Positions 1-8,837 of a stretch of 64,000 nt of DNA are shown in pieces. Source of the DNA: Chamaesiphon minutus PCC 6605 (lineage in GTDB: Bacteria > Cyanobacteriota > Cyanobacteriia > Cyanobacteriales > Chamaesiphonaceae); assembly GCF_000317145.1 (NCBI RefSeq), contig NC_019697.1, positions 3,444,385 through 3,508,384 of the forward strand. Reading direction: 5' to 3'. Every line of letters starts with the position of its first letter. Position 1 is the stretch's first letter. The translations under genes were made by a program, and so were the position numbers. A model generated the notes under the pieces. That model ran no database searches and had not been told where the DNA came from. It was given only the letters and a program-made list of their open reading frames with translations.

Positions 1-2174
1 TAGTACTAACCTTTTTATCCGAAGCTGAGGTTTTAAGTCAGGTGCAATTATTAGGCAAAAAGCTAGGATTGAATCTCCACGATCCGCAACAGGCTACCTT
101 GCTATTACAAGAACAAAGTTTGATGGATACGCTGCGCGATTCTTGCATCGCAATCATTCAGCAAGAAGGGGGTGAAAGTAAGTCAGAGCGAGCCAAACAA
201 GCTTCTGCATTTAAGCTATTGATTCAAGGTTTTATCGATAACAAAAAATATATCGACAAAACTACCAATCGCACGCTATCGATGGAGCAATTTGATTTTA
301 AAAACCTCCAGGAAGCCGCCAGTTATGCGCGGCGGGGTAGCAATAGCGCGGTATTGCGGCGAGTAGAATATTACTGTCACCATCCCCTGCTCCAAGATGG
401 TAACGTCCTCGTCGATACTCCTGGAATCGATGCGCCAGTCAAGCGGGATGCCGAACTCACCTACACCAAGATCGAAAATCCCGACACATCTGCTGTCGTT
501 TGTGTTCTCAAACCCGCTGCGGCTGGAGATATGAGCACCGAAGAAACCGAAATGCTCGAACGCATTCGCCAAAATCCTGGCGTTCGCGATCGAGTTTTTT
601 ACATCTTCAATCGCATCGATGAAACCTGGTACAATTCCCAATTGCGCCAGCGGCTAGACAATCTCATCGGCGAACAATTTCGCGACTCGCAGCGCGTCTA
701 TAAAACTAGCGGTTTGTTAGGTTTTTGGGGTAGCCAACTCCGCCAGACAAATGCAAACGACAGATTTGGACTGAATTCTTTTTTTGCCGCCAGCGTTACC
801 CCAGACGGCGAACAGACACCCCAATTTGTCAACGAATTCAATCGCTATTGTTCGATCTCTGGCAAATTACCTATAGATAAGTTTCGGATCGATGTCCGCA
901 GTTACGAATCGGCTACCGAAAACTATCTGCGAATTCTCGGCGAGCAAGGACGGGGATTGGTAGAACAACTCATCAAAGATAGCGGCATCGAAGAATTTCG
1001 TACCGCCATTACCCGCTATTTAATGGAAGAAAAACGTCCATTATTATTGGTAAATCTTGCCGACGATCTGCAACCCCTCTGTATCAGTCTCCGCCGCAAT
1101 TATTTAGAAAACTGGCACTATCTCAAAGCTCAACCGCAAGATGCCAATGCGATTAAAGAGCAAGAAATTCAACTCCTCAGCAAGCAGCTCAAAGATGTCG
1201 GCGACGAGTTTACCGAACACATACATGCGATCGTCAATGAAGTAGTTGCCAGTAATACTAACGTTGCTTTTGAGGCAGATTTTACCAAACTCAAAGCCAA
1301 AATGGTCAGTCGTCTGGACGAATTACTCACAACTTTCTCAGTCAGTCACGTTCACCAACAAGCCCAAGCCAGCCATCGCCGCAATTCGGTGGTACCATTA
1401 ATTGGCATTTTGAGTGAAGCCTTTTACTATCTATCAAACGGTTTAGAAGATGTTTTAGTCGTCGCCGTGCAAGAATTAGTCGCTAACTTCTTCCAACAAC
1501 TAATTACCCAAATTCAAAAACAAGAATATTATCGCGATCTTTATCGCTTGTTAGGTAACGATTGCGATATCGAACAAAACCTCAAACAATTAGAAACGAT
1601 CGTCTCTAGTTCCTTAATTAATGCCGCACGGGTAGAATGCGATCGATACGTCCGCGAACGTCCCGAATTTTTCACCGAAGGTACATCATCTCTATTCCAA
1701 TTACGTCAAACGCTTCAACAAGCCTGCCGAGGCTACGATCATTACAATATGATTGAAGCCGAGCCAGCGATTCGTCAATTATTAAAGATTGACTTTGAAG
1801 AAAAAGTTCGCGAAACCGTCATGCGATCGTTCCGGCAAGTCATCAATCAATCGCTCAACAATCAATTATTACCGATCGCCAATTACCAATCCGAACAAAT
1901 TCTCTCTCAATACGATCGCGCTCGTGCATATTTAGCCAAAGCATTGGAAAAAGAAGCCGAAGAAAAGATCCGTCAAAATCAACGTCAACTAGCCGAAGTC
2001 GAGCAACGTATCGGGGTGTTCAATGCAGCAGTTGAAGGCATCAATAGCTGTCTCGAAGCTATGCAACTAGACAGACATCGGTTGCCAACATTGAGCCAAT
2101 CGGATTTATTATTGCCTGTTAATGATGTTGCTGAATCTACGGCAGAGTTAGTTATGGCGGGCGATAGTAATTAA
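1..2174 (+). CDS. Dynamin-family GTPase (5' end outside window)
   Basis: The frame is open from the window edge, so the gene begins upstream and at least the P-loop (G1) is missing. What remains shows a G3 motif DTPGID and a G4-like NRID, followed by several hundred residues of charged helical sequence. A short hydrophobic stretch (VVPLIGILSEAFYYLSNGL) sits midway and could be the membrane paddle. The C-terminus is coiled-coil-like and Glu/Gln-rich. This matches bacterial dynamin-like proteins, which bind GTP and remodel membranes; cyanobacteria have several. A GTG 42 bases in could serve as an internal start but would not give a complete GTPase. No operon partner is visible; the next gene begins 130 bases downstream after a candidate terminator. 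Family assignment is firm, cellular role is not. Confidence 0.85.
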   Translation, partial: VLTFLSEAEVLSQVQLLGKKLGLNLHDPQQATLLLQEQSLMDTLRDSCIAIIQQEGGESKSERAKQASAFKLLIQGFIDNKKYIDKTTNRTLSMEQFDFKNLQEAASYARRGSNSAVLRRVEYYCHHPLLQDGNVLVDTPGIDAPVKRDAELTYTKIENPDTSAVVCVLKPAAAGDMSTEETEMLERIRQNPGVRDRVFYIFNRIDETWYNSQLRQRLDNLIGEQFRDSQRVYKTSGLLGFWGSQLRQTNANDRFGLNSFFAASVTPDGEQTPQFVNEFNRYCSISGKLPIDKFRIDVRSYESATENYLRILGEQGRGLVEQLIKDSGIEEFRTAITRYLMEEKRPLLLVNLADDLQPLCISLRRNYLENWHYLKAQPQDANAIKEQEIQLLSKQLKDVGDEFTEHIHAIVNEVVASNTNVAFEADFTKLKAKMVSRLDELLTTFSVSHVHQQAQASHRRNSVVPLIGILSEAFYYLSNGLEDVLVVAVQELVANFFQQLITQIQKQEYYRDLYRLLGNDCDIEQNLKQLETIVSSSLINAARVECDRYVRERPEFFTEGTSSLFQLRQTLQQACRGYDHYNMIEAEPAIRQLLKIDFEEKVRETVMRSFRQVINQSLNNQLLPIANYQSEQILSQYDRARAYLAKALEKEAEEKIRQNQRQLAEVEQRIGVFNAAVEGINSCLEAMQLDRHRLPTLSQSDLLLPVNDVAESTAELVMAGDSN

Positions 2175-2187
2175 TTGATGATTGATT

Positions 2188-2224
2188 CGATCGATTCTTG
2201 CTTGTGAGGATCGATCGAGTCTTC
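2188..2224 (+). terminator. Candidate terminator after the dynamin-like gene
   Basis: CGATCGA and TCGATCG arms enclose TTCTTGCTTGTGAGGA and are followed by a T/C-rich run. Almost the same sequence occurs after the next gene (2716-2752), so this may be a dispersed 3' repeat that acts as a terminator. Confidence 0.4.
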
Positions 2225-2310
2225 TCATTTCAATCTTCAATTGTTTTAGATTTATGTGAATTACGAGCGGTCTATGGGTATTCTATACATAGACTATATC
2301 ATTTTTGACT

Positions 2311-2697
2311 ATGAGTATTCTTACCACTGGTGTCGCTCACATTATCGATGCTGTTAAAGATCTATTGGATTTAATTGATTCTCAACATCCTCTAAATATT
2401 TCCACCGACCGAGATGAAAAAGATAATTCATTTATAAAAATAACCTTTCAGCTTAAAAATGGTAAATCAGAACTGAGAATCTATAATAATGGAGGTTCTT
2501 TTTATTATTTCAACCTTGACGGAAAAAATTTAGAACGTATTGATTTCAATGACGGTAACCTCACAGACACAGGGGGAGCTTTCCACAAAGCATTAAAGGC
2601 TTTAATTATGTTCGATCGCCAGTACAGTCCTCAACAAGTAAAAAATGTAGATAGCTTAATCGATCGAGCCTCATTTGGACTATCTGAAGTAAACTAG
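2311..2697 (+). CDS. Small unknown protein, paralogue family member 1
   Basis: About 128 residues, no signal peptide or membrane segment. I place the start at the ATG at 2311 (MSILTTG) because it aligns with the starts of the paralogues at 2922 and 5823; a TTG two codons earlier is the alternative. The three proteins share an N-terminal amphipathic stretch, a LKNG motif near residue 50, a (I/F)xFxD stretch, a (A/S)F(H/K)KxxK helix and F-D-(R/K)-(Q/K). It ends in DRASFGLSEVN, nearly identical to the end of the gene at 2922. I do not recognise the family. It is flanked by hairpin repeats and reads alone, so it is probably monocistronic. Confidence 0.7.
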   Translation: MSILTTGVAHIIDAVKDLLDLIDSQHPLNISTDRDEKDNSFIKITFQLKNGKSELRIYNNGGSFYYFNLDGKNLERIDFNDGNLTDTGGAFHKALKALIMFDRQYSPQQVKNVDSLIDRASFGLSEVN

Positions 2698-2715
2698 ATG
2701 GTAATACTTTAATTC

Positions 2716-2752
2716 ACGATCGATCATTGCTTGTGAGGAGCGATCGTACTTT
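2716..2752 (+). terminator. Candidate terminator after small paralogue 1
   Basis: ACGATCG and CGATCGT arms around ATCATTGCTTGTGAGGAG, then ACTTTTCT. It is closely similar to the hairpin at 2188-2224. Confidence 0.4.
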
Positions 2753-2774
2753 TCTGCTTGTTAATTACTTGTGG

Positions 2775-2841
2775 GTGAGGGCGGGTTTGATTTGAGATTT
2801 TTGGTGTACGCAAAATCGATCGCATAAACCCGCCCCTACAG
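2775..2841. repeat. REP-like hairpin, GGGCGGGTTT type
   Basis: Arms GGGCGGGTTT (2779-2788) and AAACCCGCCC (2826-2835) flank a 37-base centre containing CGATCG, with CTACAG outside. A second copy in inverted orientation lies at 3321-3388, on the other side of the gene at 2922. Similar short palindromic repeats are common between cyanobacterial genes. Confidence 0.6.
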
Positions 2842-2921
2842 ATCTAAAAATATATTTTATATGTTTATATTTATCATATTTCGGGAATAATATAAGTGTA
2901 ATAAATTTCATATTTTCAATC

Positions 2922-3314
2922 ATGAGCTTTAATTTATCTGAAGTTATTCATATTATTAGCACCATTGATGACCTACTATCGATGGGCGAACATCCATATA
3001 CCATCACGACCTCTGCTGGCTATGATGTTGAAGATGATGAGGAAATAGAATTTATCAATTTTATATTCCCACTTAAAAATGGCATTGTTTCTATGAAAAT
3101 GTATGATTCTGTTGGGTTGATGACCTATAAAAATCACTCAGGAGAAATTCTGAAAAATATAGAATTTGATGATATGAGTGTTGCGGAGCTAAATGGCTCT
3201 TTTAAAAAGGTATTTAAACAAGTACGAGAATTCGATCGCCAACAAGCTAGCACAGCAAAGAGTAACAATACATCGATCGATCGAGCATCATTCGGATTAG
3301 CAGAAGTAAATTAA
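2922..3314 (+). CDS. Small unknown protein, paralogue family member 2
   Basis: 130 residues starting MSFNLSEVIHII. It is paralogous to the proteins at 2311 and 5823 along the whole length: LKNG at mid-protein, IEFDD, a GSFKK helix, then EFDRQ. An acidic stretch (DVEDDEEIE) lies near residues 35-43. The C-terminus DRASFGLAEVN differs by one residue from that of the preceding gene. The gene is bracketed by inverted copies of a REP-like hairpin (2775-2841 and 3321-3388). No recognised domain, no secretion signal; function unknown. Confidence 0.7.
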   Translation: MSFNLSEVIHIISTIDDLLSMGEHPYTITTSAGYDVEDDEEIEFINFIFPLKNGIVSMKMYDSVGLMTYKNHSGEILKNIEFDDMSVAELNGSFKKVFKQVREFDRQQASTAKSNNTSIDRASFGLAEVN

Positions 3315-3320
3315 TCGGGT

Positions 3321-3388
3321 CTGTAGGGGCGGGTTTATGCCAACAATAACGATCGTAATGAAAATCTACGATCGAACCCGCCCTCCCC
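3321..3388. repeat. REP-like hairpin, second copy
   Basis: GGGGCGGGTTT (3327-3336 region) pairs with AACCCGCCC (3375-3383 region). It carries the same CTGTAGGGGC edge as the copy at 2775-2841 but in reverse orientation. Confidence 0.6.
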
Positions 3389-3571
3389 AGCAATCGAATA
3401 ACAAATGCTATGCAATCACCACCAATACACATAACCATTATTGAATTATGACCGATCGATCCAAACAAATCATCCCCGATTCACAGGCTGTTATTCGTTG
3501 TCTCGATCCAGAGATGCTAGAAATATTAAGTTCACACGGCACTTTTATAATTAGTGAGATTATTGAAAAAA

Positions 3572-5001
3572 GGTTCTCCAGTACCTAATGTGCTAATTAA
3601 ATGAGAATCGAGGCAGTACAAGAGAAAGAAAATAAAATAAATATGTCAAAACTGCTGACGAGGAGAGGAAAAGCAAGATAATGAAGAGAGGAAGAAATAG
3701 TAAGAAGAGCGGCGGGCAGGGCAAGTGGCAACAAAAAAGGAACTCAAGCTACTAACGGAGCTATTAGGAATAGAAGGAATGCGAATAGAGTCGCAGCGAC
3801 AATATGAAGGAATAGGCATCATCTTACAGGTAGAAGCAATAAAGAAAGAAAGCAAATGCCATAGATGCGGAACGAAGAGTAGTAGCTTACATCAGAATAA
3901 TAGATACATAGTAAAAGATTTGCCGTGGGGAGAGCAGCAAGTTCACCTAGAAATAAACAGAAGACAATTTAAATGTAAAAAATAGTCAAAAACCATTTAG
4001 CGAACAACTAGAATTTGTTAAAGGCAGAAGAACATATACTTCAAGACTAGCTAAAAAAATACCTAGCAGAAGCACTAGAAGGAGATATTCAGAGCGTAGC
4101 TAGAACAGGAGTAATGACGACAGCAGAAATAGAGAGAATAATTGAAGACGCAGCAGCAGAGCTAAACGGAGAAAGCCAACGGATTTAAGAAACTGGGAAT
4201 AGATGAAATAGCAATGGTAAAAGGACAAGGAAAATATTGTGCAGTATTAGTAGATATAGAGCGAGGAAAATTATTAGCAATAATCGAAAGCAGAAAGAGT
4301 GAAGAAATAGAGAAAATCCTGAAAGGATGGGGGACAGAGGTACTGGAAAGGATCGAAGAAGTCAGCATAGACTTATGGAAAGGGTATAAAAGCTTAGCGA
4401 TAGAAGTGATGCCTAATGCTCAAGTAGTAGCAGACAGATTTCATGTAACAGCGCAAATAAATAGTGAGTTAGATAAGCTGAGAAAACAAGAAAAAAGAGC
4501 GATAGAGGCTAAACTTAAATCCGCAAAGACATTAGAGCAAAAGAATGAATACACTCGGCAATTGGCAGTAATAAAATCGAGTAAATATGCGCTGCTAAAA
4601 AATGAAAAAGAGTTAAGAGAGGAGAAAGAACAAGAGAAGCTCAAGCAGGTTAGAGAAGAATTTGCCAACATTAGGGCAGCACATCTACTCAAAGAAAAAT
4701 GGAGAGAGATAATGGAAAAAACAACATCGTGGATGAGAGGACTATTGAAAATTAGACATTGGCTGGTAAGAGCCAAGCAGCATTTGCCAAATAGTTGTGG
4801 CACAATCTCGCGATGGTTAACAGAGATAGTTGCTTACTTTGATGAGCGAACTACTAGTGGTGTAGTTGAGGGAATTAATAATAAGATTAAGCTCATCAAG
4901 CGTACTGCTTATGGCTTCACTAATTTCAACAACTTCCGAAACAGATGCTTGCTAACTTGGAGATTCAATTATTGATTTAGCACATTAGGTACTGGAGAAC
5001 C
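3572..5001 (+). mobile_element. ISL3-family insertion sequence, 1430 bp, complete ends
   Basis: Perfect 25-bp terminal inverted repeats at 3572-3596 and 4977-5001 (beginning GGTTCTCCAGTACC). Flanking 8-bp duplication TGAAAAAA at 3564-3571 and 5002-5009. An 8-bp duplication and GG-starting ends are typical of ISL3. The transposase inside is frameshifted (next entry), so the element is not autonomous as written. Composition is purine-rich on the + strand, unlike its neighbours. Confidence 0.95.
3725..4975 (+). pseudogene. ISL3-family transposase, frameshifted
   Basis: The N-terminal piece from a GTG at 3725 carries the ISL3 zinc-finger pattern (CHRCG, then CKK before a stop near 3985). Reading on needs three frame changes: near 3983 (QKPFSEQLEFVKGR follows in a new frame), near 4060 (LAEALEGDIQSVARTG), and near 4170 (EKANGFKKLGIDE). 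The last piece, open from 4214, holds the DDE domain and the typical C-terminus SGVVEGINNKIKLIKRTAYG. Three frameshifts at A-rich positions make an active enzyme unlikely, although homopolymer sequencing errors could mimic some of them. Confidence 0.9.
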
Positions 5002-5487
5002 TGAAAAAATAAAGCAACCGACCGATCTAACTTTTTCTAGAGCAAAAGTAGATAATATATTCGATCAATCTAGAACTCGTGGTAGTTACACTAAAGATGC
5101 CTATTATAGCGACTTAAAAAATGCAATTTTAACAAATGACAATAATGTAGTTACACTAATAAATATGTTGGTAGATGGTAGTATGTGTAATCTATTACAG
5201 CCAGATGGAAAAGGATGGCAAAAAGGCAAACTAAAACTATGTTTTGAATTTATACCGGAAGAACCCGAACCTGTAGCTGCACAGCAAACCTCAGTAGAAG
5301 CTCATCCTTCTCCACTAGATGAGATTCGTCAATTGGCAAACTAATTGACATCGATGACATCAACCGATCAAAATTAGTGAGAGAATCTTTGAAAAGTACA
5401 AGATAGCATTCGTAAACCTTCTAAAATTACCCCTAACCCCCTAAAAGTAGGATGTTTTCATAAAAGTAAAAATGCAAATACCTATTT

Positions 5488-5711
5488 GCTTAGTCCTCAA
5501 CCGCCCTGAAATGAATTTCGGGCTAATAGCGAAAGTTCACTGAAGTGAACTAAGAATTTTTTCTATTGTACGAAATTCCCCTGCTTTCCCGCCTTTTTAA
5601 GAGTGATTTAGTAGGATAAATTAATTGTTTAAAAAGAAAAGTCTTTCAGTCCATTTCAATGGACTTTTGCCATTAGCCCGAAATTCATTTCAGGGCGGTA
5701 GAATACTAAGC
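5488..5711. repeat. MITE-like element, copy A (about 224 bp)
   Basis: Terminal inverted repeats pair GCTTAGT plus ACCGCCCTGAAATG and following bases on the left (to about 5527) with the mirror image on the right (about 5673-5711). Internal smaller palindromes GTTCACTGAAGTGAAC and GTCCATTTCAATGGAC flank the centre. A second copy is at 20381-20628. There is no reading frame inside. This fills most of the 478-base stretch between 5344 and 5823; the rest shows nothing recognisable. Confidence 0.8.
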
Positions 5712-5822
5712 ACTAGGGCTTTAAACTTGCTCTGGTATAAACCCACTCAGATAGATCGATCGATTAGAGCTTTATGATTTTCGCTTGGGTATTATAACAA
5801 TAAAGTCTTTATATTTTAAACC

Positions 5823-6272
5823 ATGGCATTCAACTGGGGTGAATTGACGAATATTCTGAGTACGATTGAGGACTTGATGTTTATGGGCGATCCTCAGCCT
5901 TCTATTAGTATTTCAACTGGATCTGAGGATGACAAATACGAGAAACTCTACATGAAAATTGCCTTTCCTCTGAAAAATGGTATTTCAGAAATAATTTTAT
6001 ATTACGAACAAGGCTTTCTATTTTACAAAGACTTCAATGGGGAAAGCTTACAGTGTATCAATTTTGATGACAAGAATCTATCATTTACCAGTGGGTCTTT
6101 TAAAAAGGCTCTCAAGCAAGTATTAGCTTTCGATAAAAAATTCATTCCACCAGCTAAGAATAGTGAAATAGCTAGCGAAGTAGAAACATCCCAGAATATA
6201 TTACCAACTAGCAGTTCGCCTCTAGATGAAATTCGACAACTAGCCAATAGCTCGCCAAGCGAGAACAATTAA
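5823..6272 (+). CDS. Small unknown protein, paralogue family member 3
   Basis: 149 residues starting MAFNWGELTNIL. It aligns with the 2311 and 2922 proteins over the first ~115 residues (FPLKNG, INFDD, GSFKKALKQ, FDKK). A Ser/Thr/Glu-rich linker then leads to a tail SSPLDEIRQLANSSPSENN. The SPLDEIRQLAN part is identical to the last residues of the split KGK protein upstream, although the two proteins are otherwise different. The HNH nuclease gene starts only 7 bases after this stop, so the two are probably co-transcribed. Function unknown. Confidence 0.75.
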   Translation: MAFNWGELTNILSTIEDLMFMGDPQPSISISTGSEDDKYEKLYMKIAFPLKNGISEIILYYEQGFLFYKDFNGESLQCINFDDKNLSFTSGSFKKALKQVLAFDKKFIPPAKNSEIASEVETSQNILPTSSSPLDEIRQLANSSPSENN

Positions 6273-6279
6273 TAGCTCT

Positions 6280-6516
6280 ATGTCAGAAAAAGCCAAGCGG
6301 ATTAGTTTTCCCAAAGAAGTACGGGAATATGTATTCGATCGAGATAACCATCAATGCAAAAGTTGCGGACAAACTACCAACCTATCGATCGACCATATCA
6401 TTCCGCTAGCTTCGGGCGGTAGTAACGATCTTAGCAATTTGCAAACATTATGCGGTTCGTGTAATAGCCAGAAAAAACACTACTTCGATCCCAGATTCGA
6501 TCGACGGTTTAGTTAA
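6280..6516 (+). CDS. Small HNH endonuclease
   Basis: 78 residues made almost entirely of an HNH fold. CKSC forms the first zinc pair, SIDHIIPLASGGSNDLSNLQ holds the catalytic DH and the Asn, and CGSC the second zinc pair, followed by basic residues. Such free-standing HNH proteins cleave or nick nucleic acid and occur in phages, introns and defence loci. The start at 6280 follows the previous gene by 7 bases. With the unknown partner upstream it may form a two-gene unit. Substrate and role cannot be told from sequence. Confidence 0.85.
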   Translation: MSEKAKRISFPKEVREYVFDRDNHQCKSCGQTTNLSIDHIIPLASGGSNDLSNLQTLCGSCNSQKKHYFDPRFDRRFS

Positions 6517-6544
6517 TATATATGTTTTGACAAGCATCAAGAAA

Positions 6545-6564
6545 GGGTAATCGATCGATTACCC
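6545..6564. terminator. Palindrome between convergent HNH and bioB genes
   Basis: Perfect 20-base palindrome GGGTAATCGATCGATTACCC in the 71-base gap between two convergent genes. It may end transcription from either side; there is no clear T-run. Confidence 0.4.
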
Positions 6565-6587
6565 CAATCACGATCGAAAAGTTAGAG

Positions 6588-7601
6588 CTATTTTGACACA
6601 GAGATCGGGCTACCGTCCACAGCTTCTAATACAAATCCCAGATCCGCGATCGTATCCCAATCTTGAGTTGCTGATTGTCCTGGTGTAGTTAGATAATCGC
6701 CGACAAAGATTGAGTTTGCCACATACAATCCTAACGGTTGTAGCGATCGTAAATGCACTTCTCGTCCGCCAGCAATCCGAATTTCTTGGGAAGGTAATAA
6801 GAACCGAAATAAACACAAAATCCGCAAACACTGTTGCGGTGTTAATTGCTTAATATCGGCAAACTTAGTACCGGGAATTGGAATCAGAAAATTGATCGGA
6901 ACGCTAGTGACGCCTAATTCGCGCAGCGAGAGGGCTAAATCGATGACATCATCATTCGACTCACCCATCCCCAAAATCCCGCCAGAACAGGTGGTAATCC
7001 CCGCTGCATGGACATTTTTAACCGTTTCGACTCGATCTGTATAGGTGTGAGTAGTCGCAATGCGATCGTGATTGGATTCGGAGGTATTCAGGTTGTGATT
7101 GACGCGATCTACTCCAGCTTCAGCCAGACGGTGTGTCTGTTCTTCGCTCAATAAGCCCAGACAAGCACAAACTTTGAGGTCGTAATTGGCCTTAACTTCT
7201 CGTACTGCCTCTAATACTTTACCAAAAGTAGCTTCATTCGGCGATCGACCGGAAATTACCATGCAAAAAGTCCCCGCCTGAAGTTCGGCGGCGCGTTTTG
7301 CCGCTGCGAGGATCTTTTCTTGCGCCATCAACGGATATTTCTCGATCTCCGCTGTCGAGATCTTTGATTGCGAGCAATAATGACAATCTTCGGGACACAA
7401 ACCGCTTTGAGCGTTGAGGAGATAATGCAGCCTGACGCGATTGCTCCAATAGTGGCGGCGCACCCGATATGCGGCAGCAATTTGATCTAACAACACCTCA
7501 TCCTTCGCCTGAAGTACCGCCAAGGCTTCATCCCTAGTCAATGTCTCTCCAGCTAACGATCGATCTGCCAGGGTATTCCAAGTGGGTGTTGTCAGTAGCA
7601 T
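6588..7601 (-). CDS. bioB: Biotin synthase
   Basis: 337 residues, usual length. BioB inserts sulfur into dethiobiotin in the last step of biotin synthesis, using a radical-SAM 4Fe-4S cluster and an auxiliary 2Fe-2S cluster. The radical-SAM triad C69-C73-C76 is in [14 protein letters not shown]. Further family features visible are [24 protein letters not shown] and [13 protein letters not shown]. The start gives [14 protein letters not shown], and the ATG is followed by a normal N-terminal helix. It stands alone; no other bio gene is nearby. Confident. Confidence 0.97.
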   Translation of the reverse strand: MLLTTPTWNTLADRSLAGETLTRDEALAVLQAKDEVLLDQIAAAYRVRRHYWSNRVRLHYLLNAQSGLCPEDCHYCSQSKISTAEIEKYPLMAQEKILAAAKRAAELQAGTFCMVISGRSPNEATFGKVLEAVREVKANYDLKVCACLGLLSEEQTHRLAEAGVDRVNHNLNTSESNHDRIATTHTYTDRVETVKNVHAAGITTCSGGILGMGESNDDVIDLALSLRELGVTSVPINFLIPIPGTKFADIKQLTPQQCLRILCLFRFLLPSQEIRIAGGREVHLRSLQPLGLYVANSIFVGDYLTTPGQSATQDWDTIADLGFVLEAVDGSPISVSK

Positions 7602-7801
7602 GTAACTAAGGGTCTATAGTGTTGCGCGATCGCTTATTATCGCATCAGGCCGACCGGATTCACTAGTTAATTTTGTGAAAATTTGGAAGTTGGGAGTTGA
7701 AGGGGTGGGAGCAGAGAGCGGGGAGCGATTTGCGCTCGTCTGGTTTCCAGACGGGTTAGCAAATCAAGACAGCGGGGCGCAATTAACTAGAGAACGTAGT
7801 T

Positions 7802-7886
7802 CCTAATCCCTAAAACCTAAAGCCTAAAACCTAAAGCCTAAAACCTAAAGCCTAAAACCTAAAGCCTAAAGCCTAAAACCTAAAGC
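7802..7886. repeat. Heptanucleotide tandem repeat (CCTAAAR)
   Basis: About twelve CCTAAAA / CCTAAAG units in a row, period 7, running up to the stop codon of the response-regulator gene. Similar runs occur at 35816-35897, 36854-36927 and 40625-40652. These resemble the STRR heptamer repeats of cyanobacteria. Confidence 0.9.
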
Positions 7887-8837
7887 CTAAGCTACTAGCA
7901 TCGTCACCCGATCGCGTCCTTGAGATTTAGCCTGATATAATGCACGATCGGCGGCATGAATTAGAGCTTGAAAATCATTTTCGGCGGTAGGAATAATTGT
8001 AGACACGCCGACACTAATGGTGACGTGAGGACAGACAGATGAAGCTTCATGAACGATCTGAAGATTTTTAATTGCCGTGCGGACATTTTCGGCTACCGAA
8101 ACAGCACCCAAAGCATCGGTATTTGGTAAGACGATCGCAAATTCTTCACCCCCATATCGGGCAACCAAATCGCCACTGCGGCGCACGGTATTTCGCATCG
8201 CCATGGCAACTTCAATCAAACAGCGATCGCCATTGGGATGTAAATATCGATCGTTATAGTTTTTAAAAAAATCGACATCGCACATGATCAAAGATAACGG
8301 AGCTTTAATCCGACGCATCCGATCCCATTCTTTTTGAATATAGTCATCAAATCCGCGCCGATTGGATAGTTTAGTTAAACTATCCAAATTCACTAGTGAT
8401 TTTAAATTTTGGTTGGCTTCTTGAAGTTCGTTTAATTGATTTTTTATTAAATGAGATTGACGGATTAAATTTCGCACGCGCTGACGCAGAATAGATAAAT
8501 TAATTGGTTTGGTAATATAATCAGTTGCGCCACTAGCAAAAGCTCGATCGACTGACTCGTTATCATCTAATGAGGTAATCATTAAAATTGGTATCAAACG
8601 TTCGCCTAAATTCTTGAGTTTCTCACAAAATTCAAACCCATCTAAAATTGGCATCACCGCATCTACCAAAATCAGATCGGGGCGATGCTCTTGGTATGCG
8701 GCAATTCCATCATCACCATTTGTTGCAAGTATTACTTCAAAACCATCTTGTGCTAATGACTCACTTACCCTCGCCCGCACGACAAGATCGTCATCAACTA
8801 ATAAAATTCGTTGAAAGTTTGGTTCAGGCGTATTCAT
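7887..8837 (-). CDS. Response regulator with diguanylate cyclase (GGDEF) output
   Basis: 316 residues. The receiver domain (about 10-125) has the acidic DDD cluster near 15-17, phospho-acceptor D59 in LVDAVMP and K110. A short coiled linker (about 128-150) leads to a GGDEF domain with active-site GGEEF at 229-233. The allosteric I-site RSGD (220-223) lies exactly five residues upstream, so product inhibition by c-di-GMP is expected. It should make c-di-GMP from GTP when phosphorylated. No cognate histidine kinase is adjacent. The stop codon overlaps the heptamer repeat downstream. PleD/WspR-like architecture with one receiver. Confidence 0.95.
   Translation of the reverse strand: MNTPEPNFQRILLVDDDLVVRARVSESLAQDGFEVILATNGDDGIAAYQEHRPDLILVDAVMPILDGFEFCEKLKNLGERLIPILMITSLDDNESVDRAFASGATDYITKPINLSILRQRVRNLIRQSHLIKNQLNELQEANQNLKSLVNLDSLTKLSNRRGFDDYIQKEWDRMRRIKAPLSLIMCDVDFFKNYNDRYLHPNGDRCLIEVAMAMRNTVRRSGDLVARYGGEEFAIVLPNTDALGAVSVAENVRTAIKNLQIVHEASSVCPHVTISVGVSTIIPTAENDFQALIHAADRALYQAKSQGRDRVTMLVA

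Larger units (their letters stand above)
3448..5344 (+). pseudogene. KGK-domain protein gene split by an ISL3-family insertion
   Basis: The 5' part begins MTDRSKQIIPDS at 3448 and is open to 3571. After the element the frame resumes at 5010 and runs to TAA at 5342-5344. Deleting 3572-5009 (the element and one TGAAAAAA target copy) joins IIEK to IKQPTDLTF in frame and gives about 153 residues. The C-terminal part contains WQKGKLKLCFEFIPEEPEP, the signature of the cyanobacterial KGK domain. The last 11 residues, SPLDEIRQLAN, also occur near the end of the protein encoded at 5823. KGK proteins have no established function. The reconstruction is directly visible; loss of function is inferred, since the N-terminal fragment alone is only about 41 native residues. 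Confidence 0.85.

Noticed and set aside
4441-4803. Antisense 120-codon frame in the ISL3 element
   Set aside because: It is the mirror of the purine-rich transposase sequence, Ser/Cys-rich with no domain.
7802-7886. Possible CRISPR array
   Set aside because: Period is 7 bases with no spacers; it is a heptamer tandem repeat. No CRISPR array or cas gene was found anywhere in the window.
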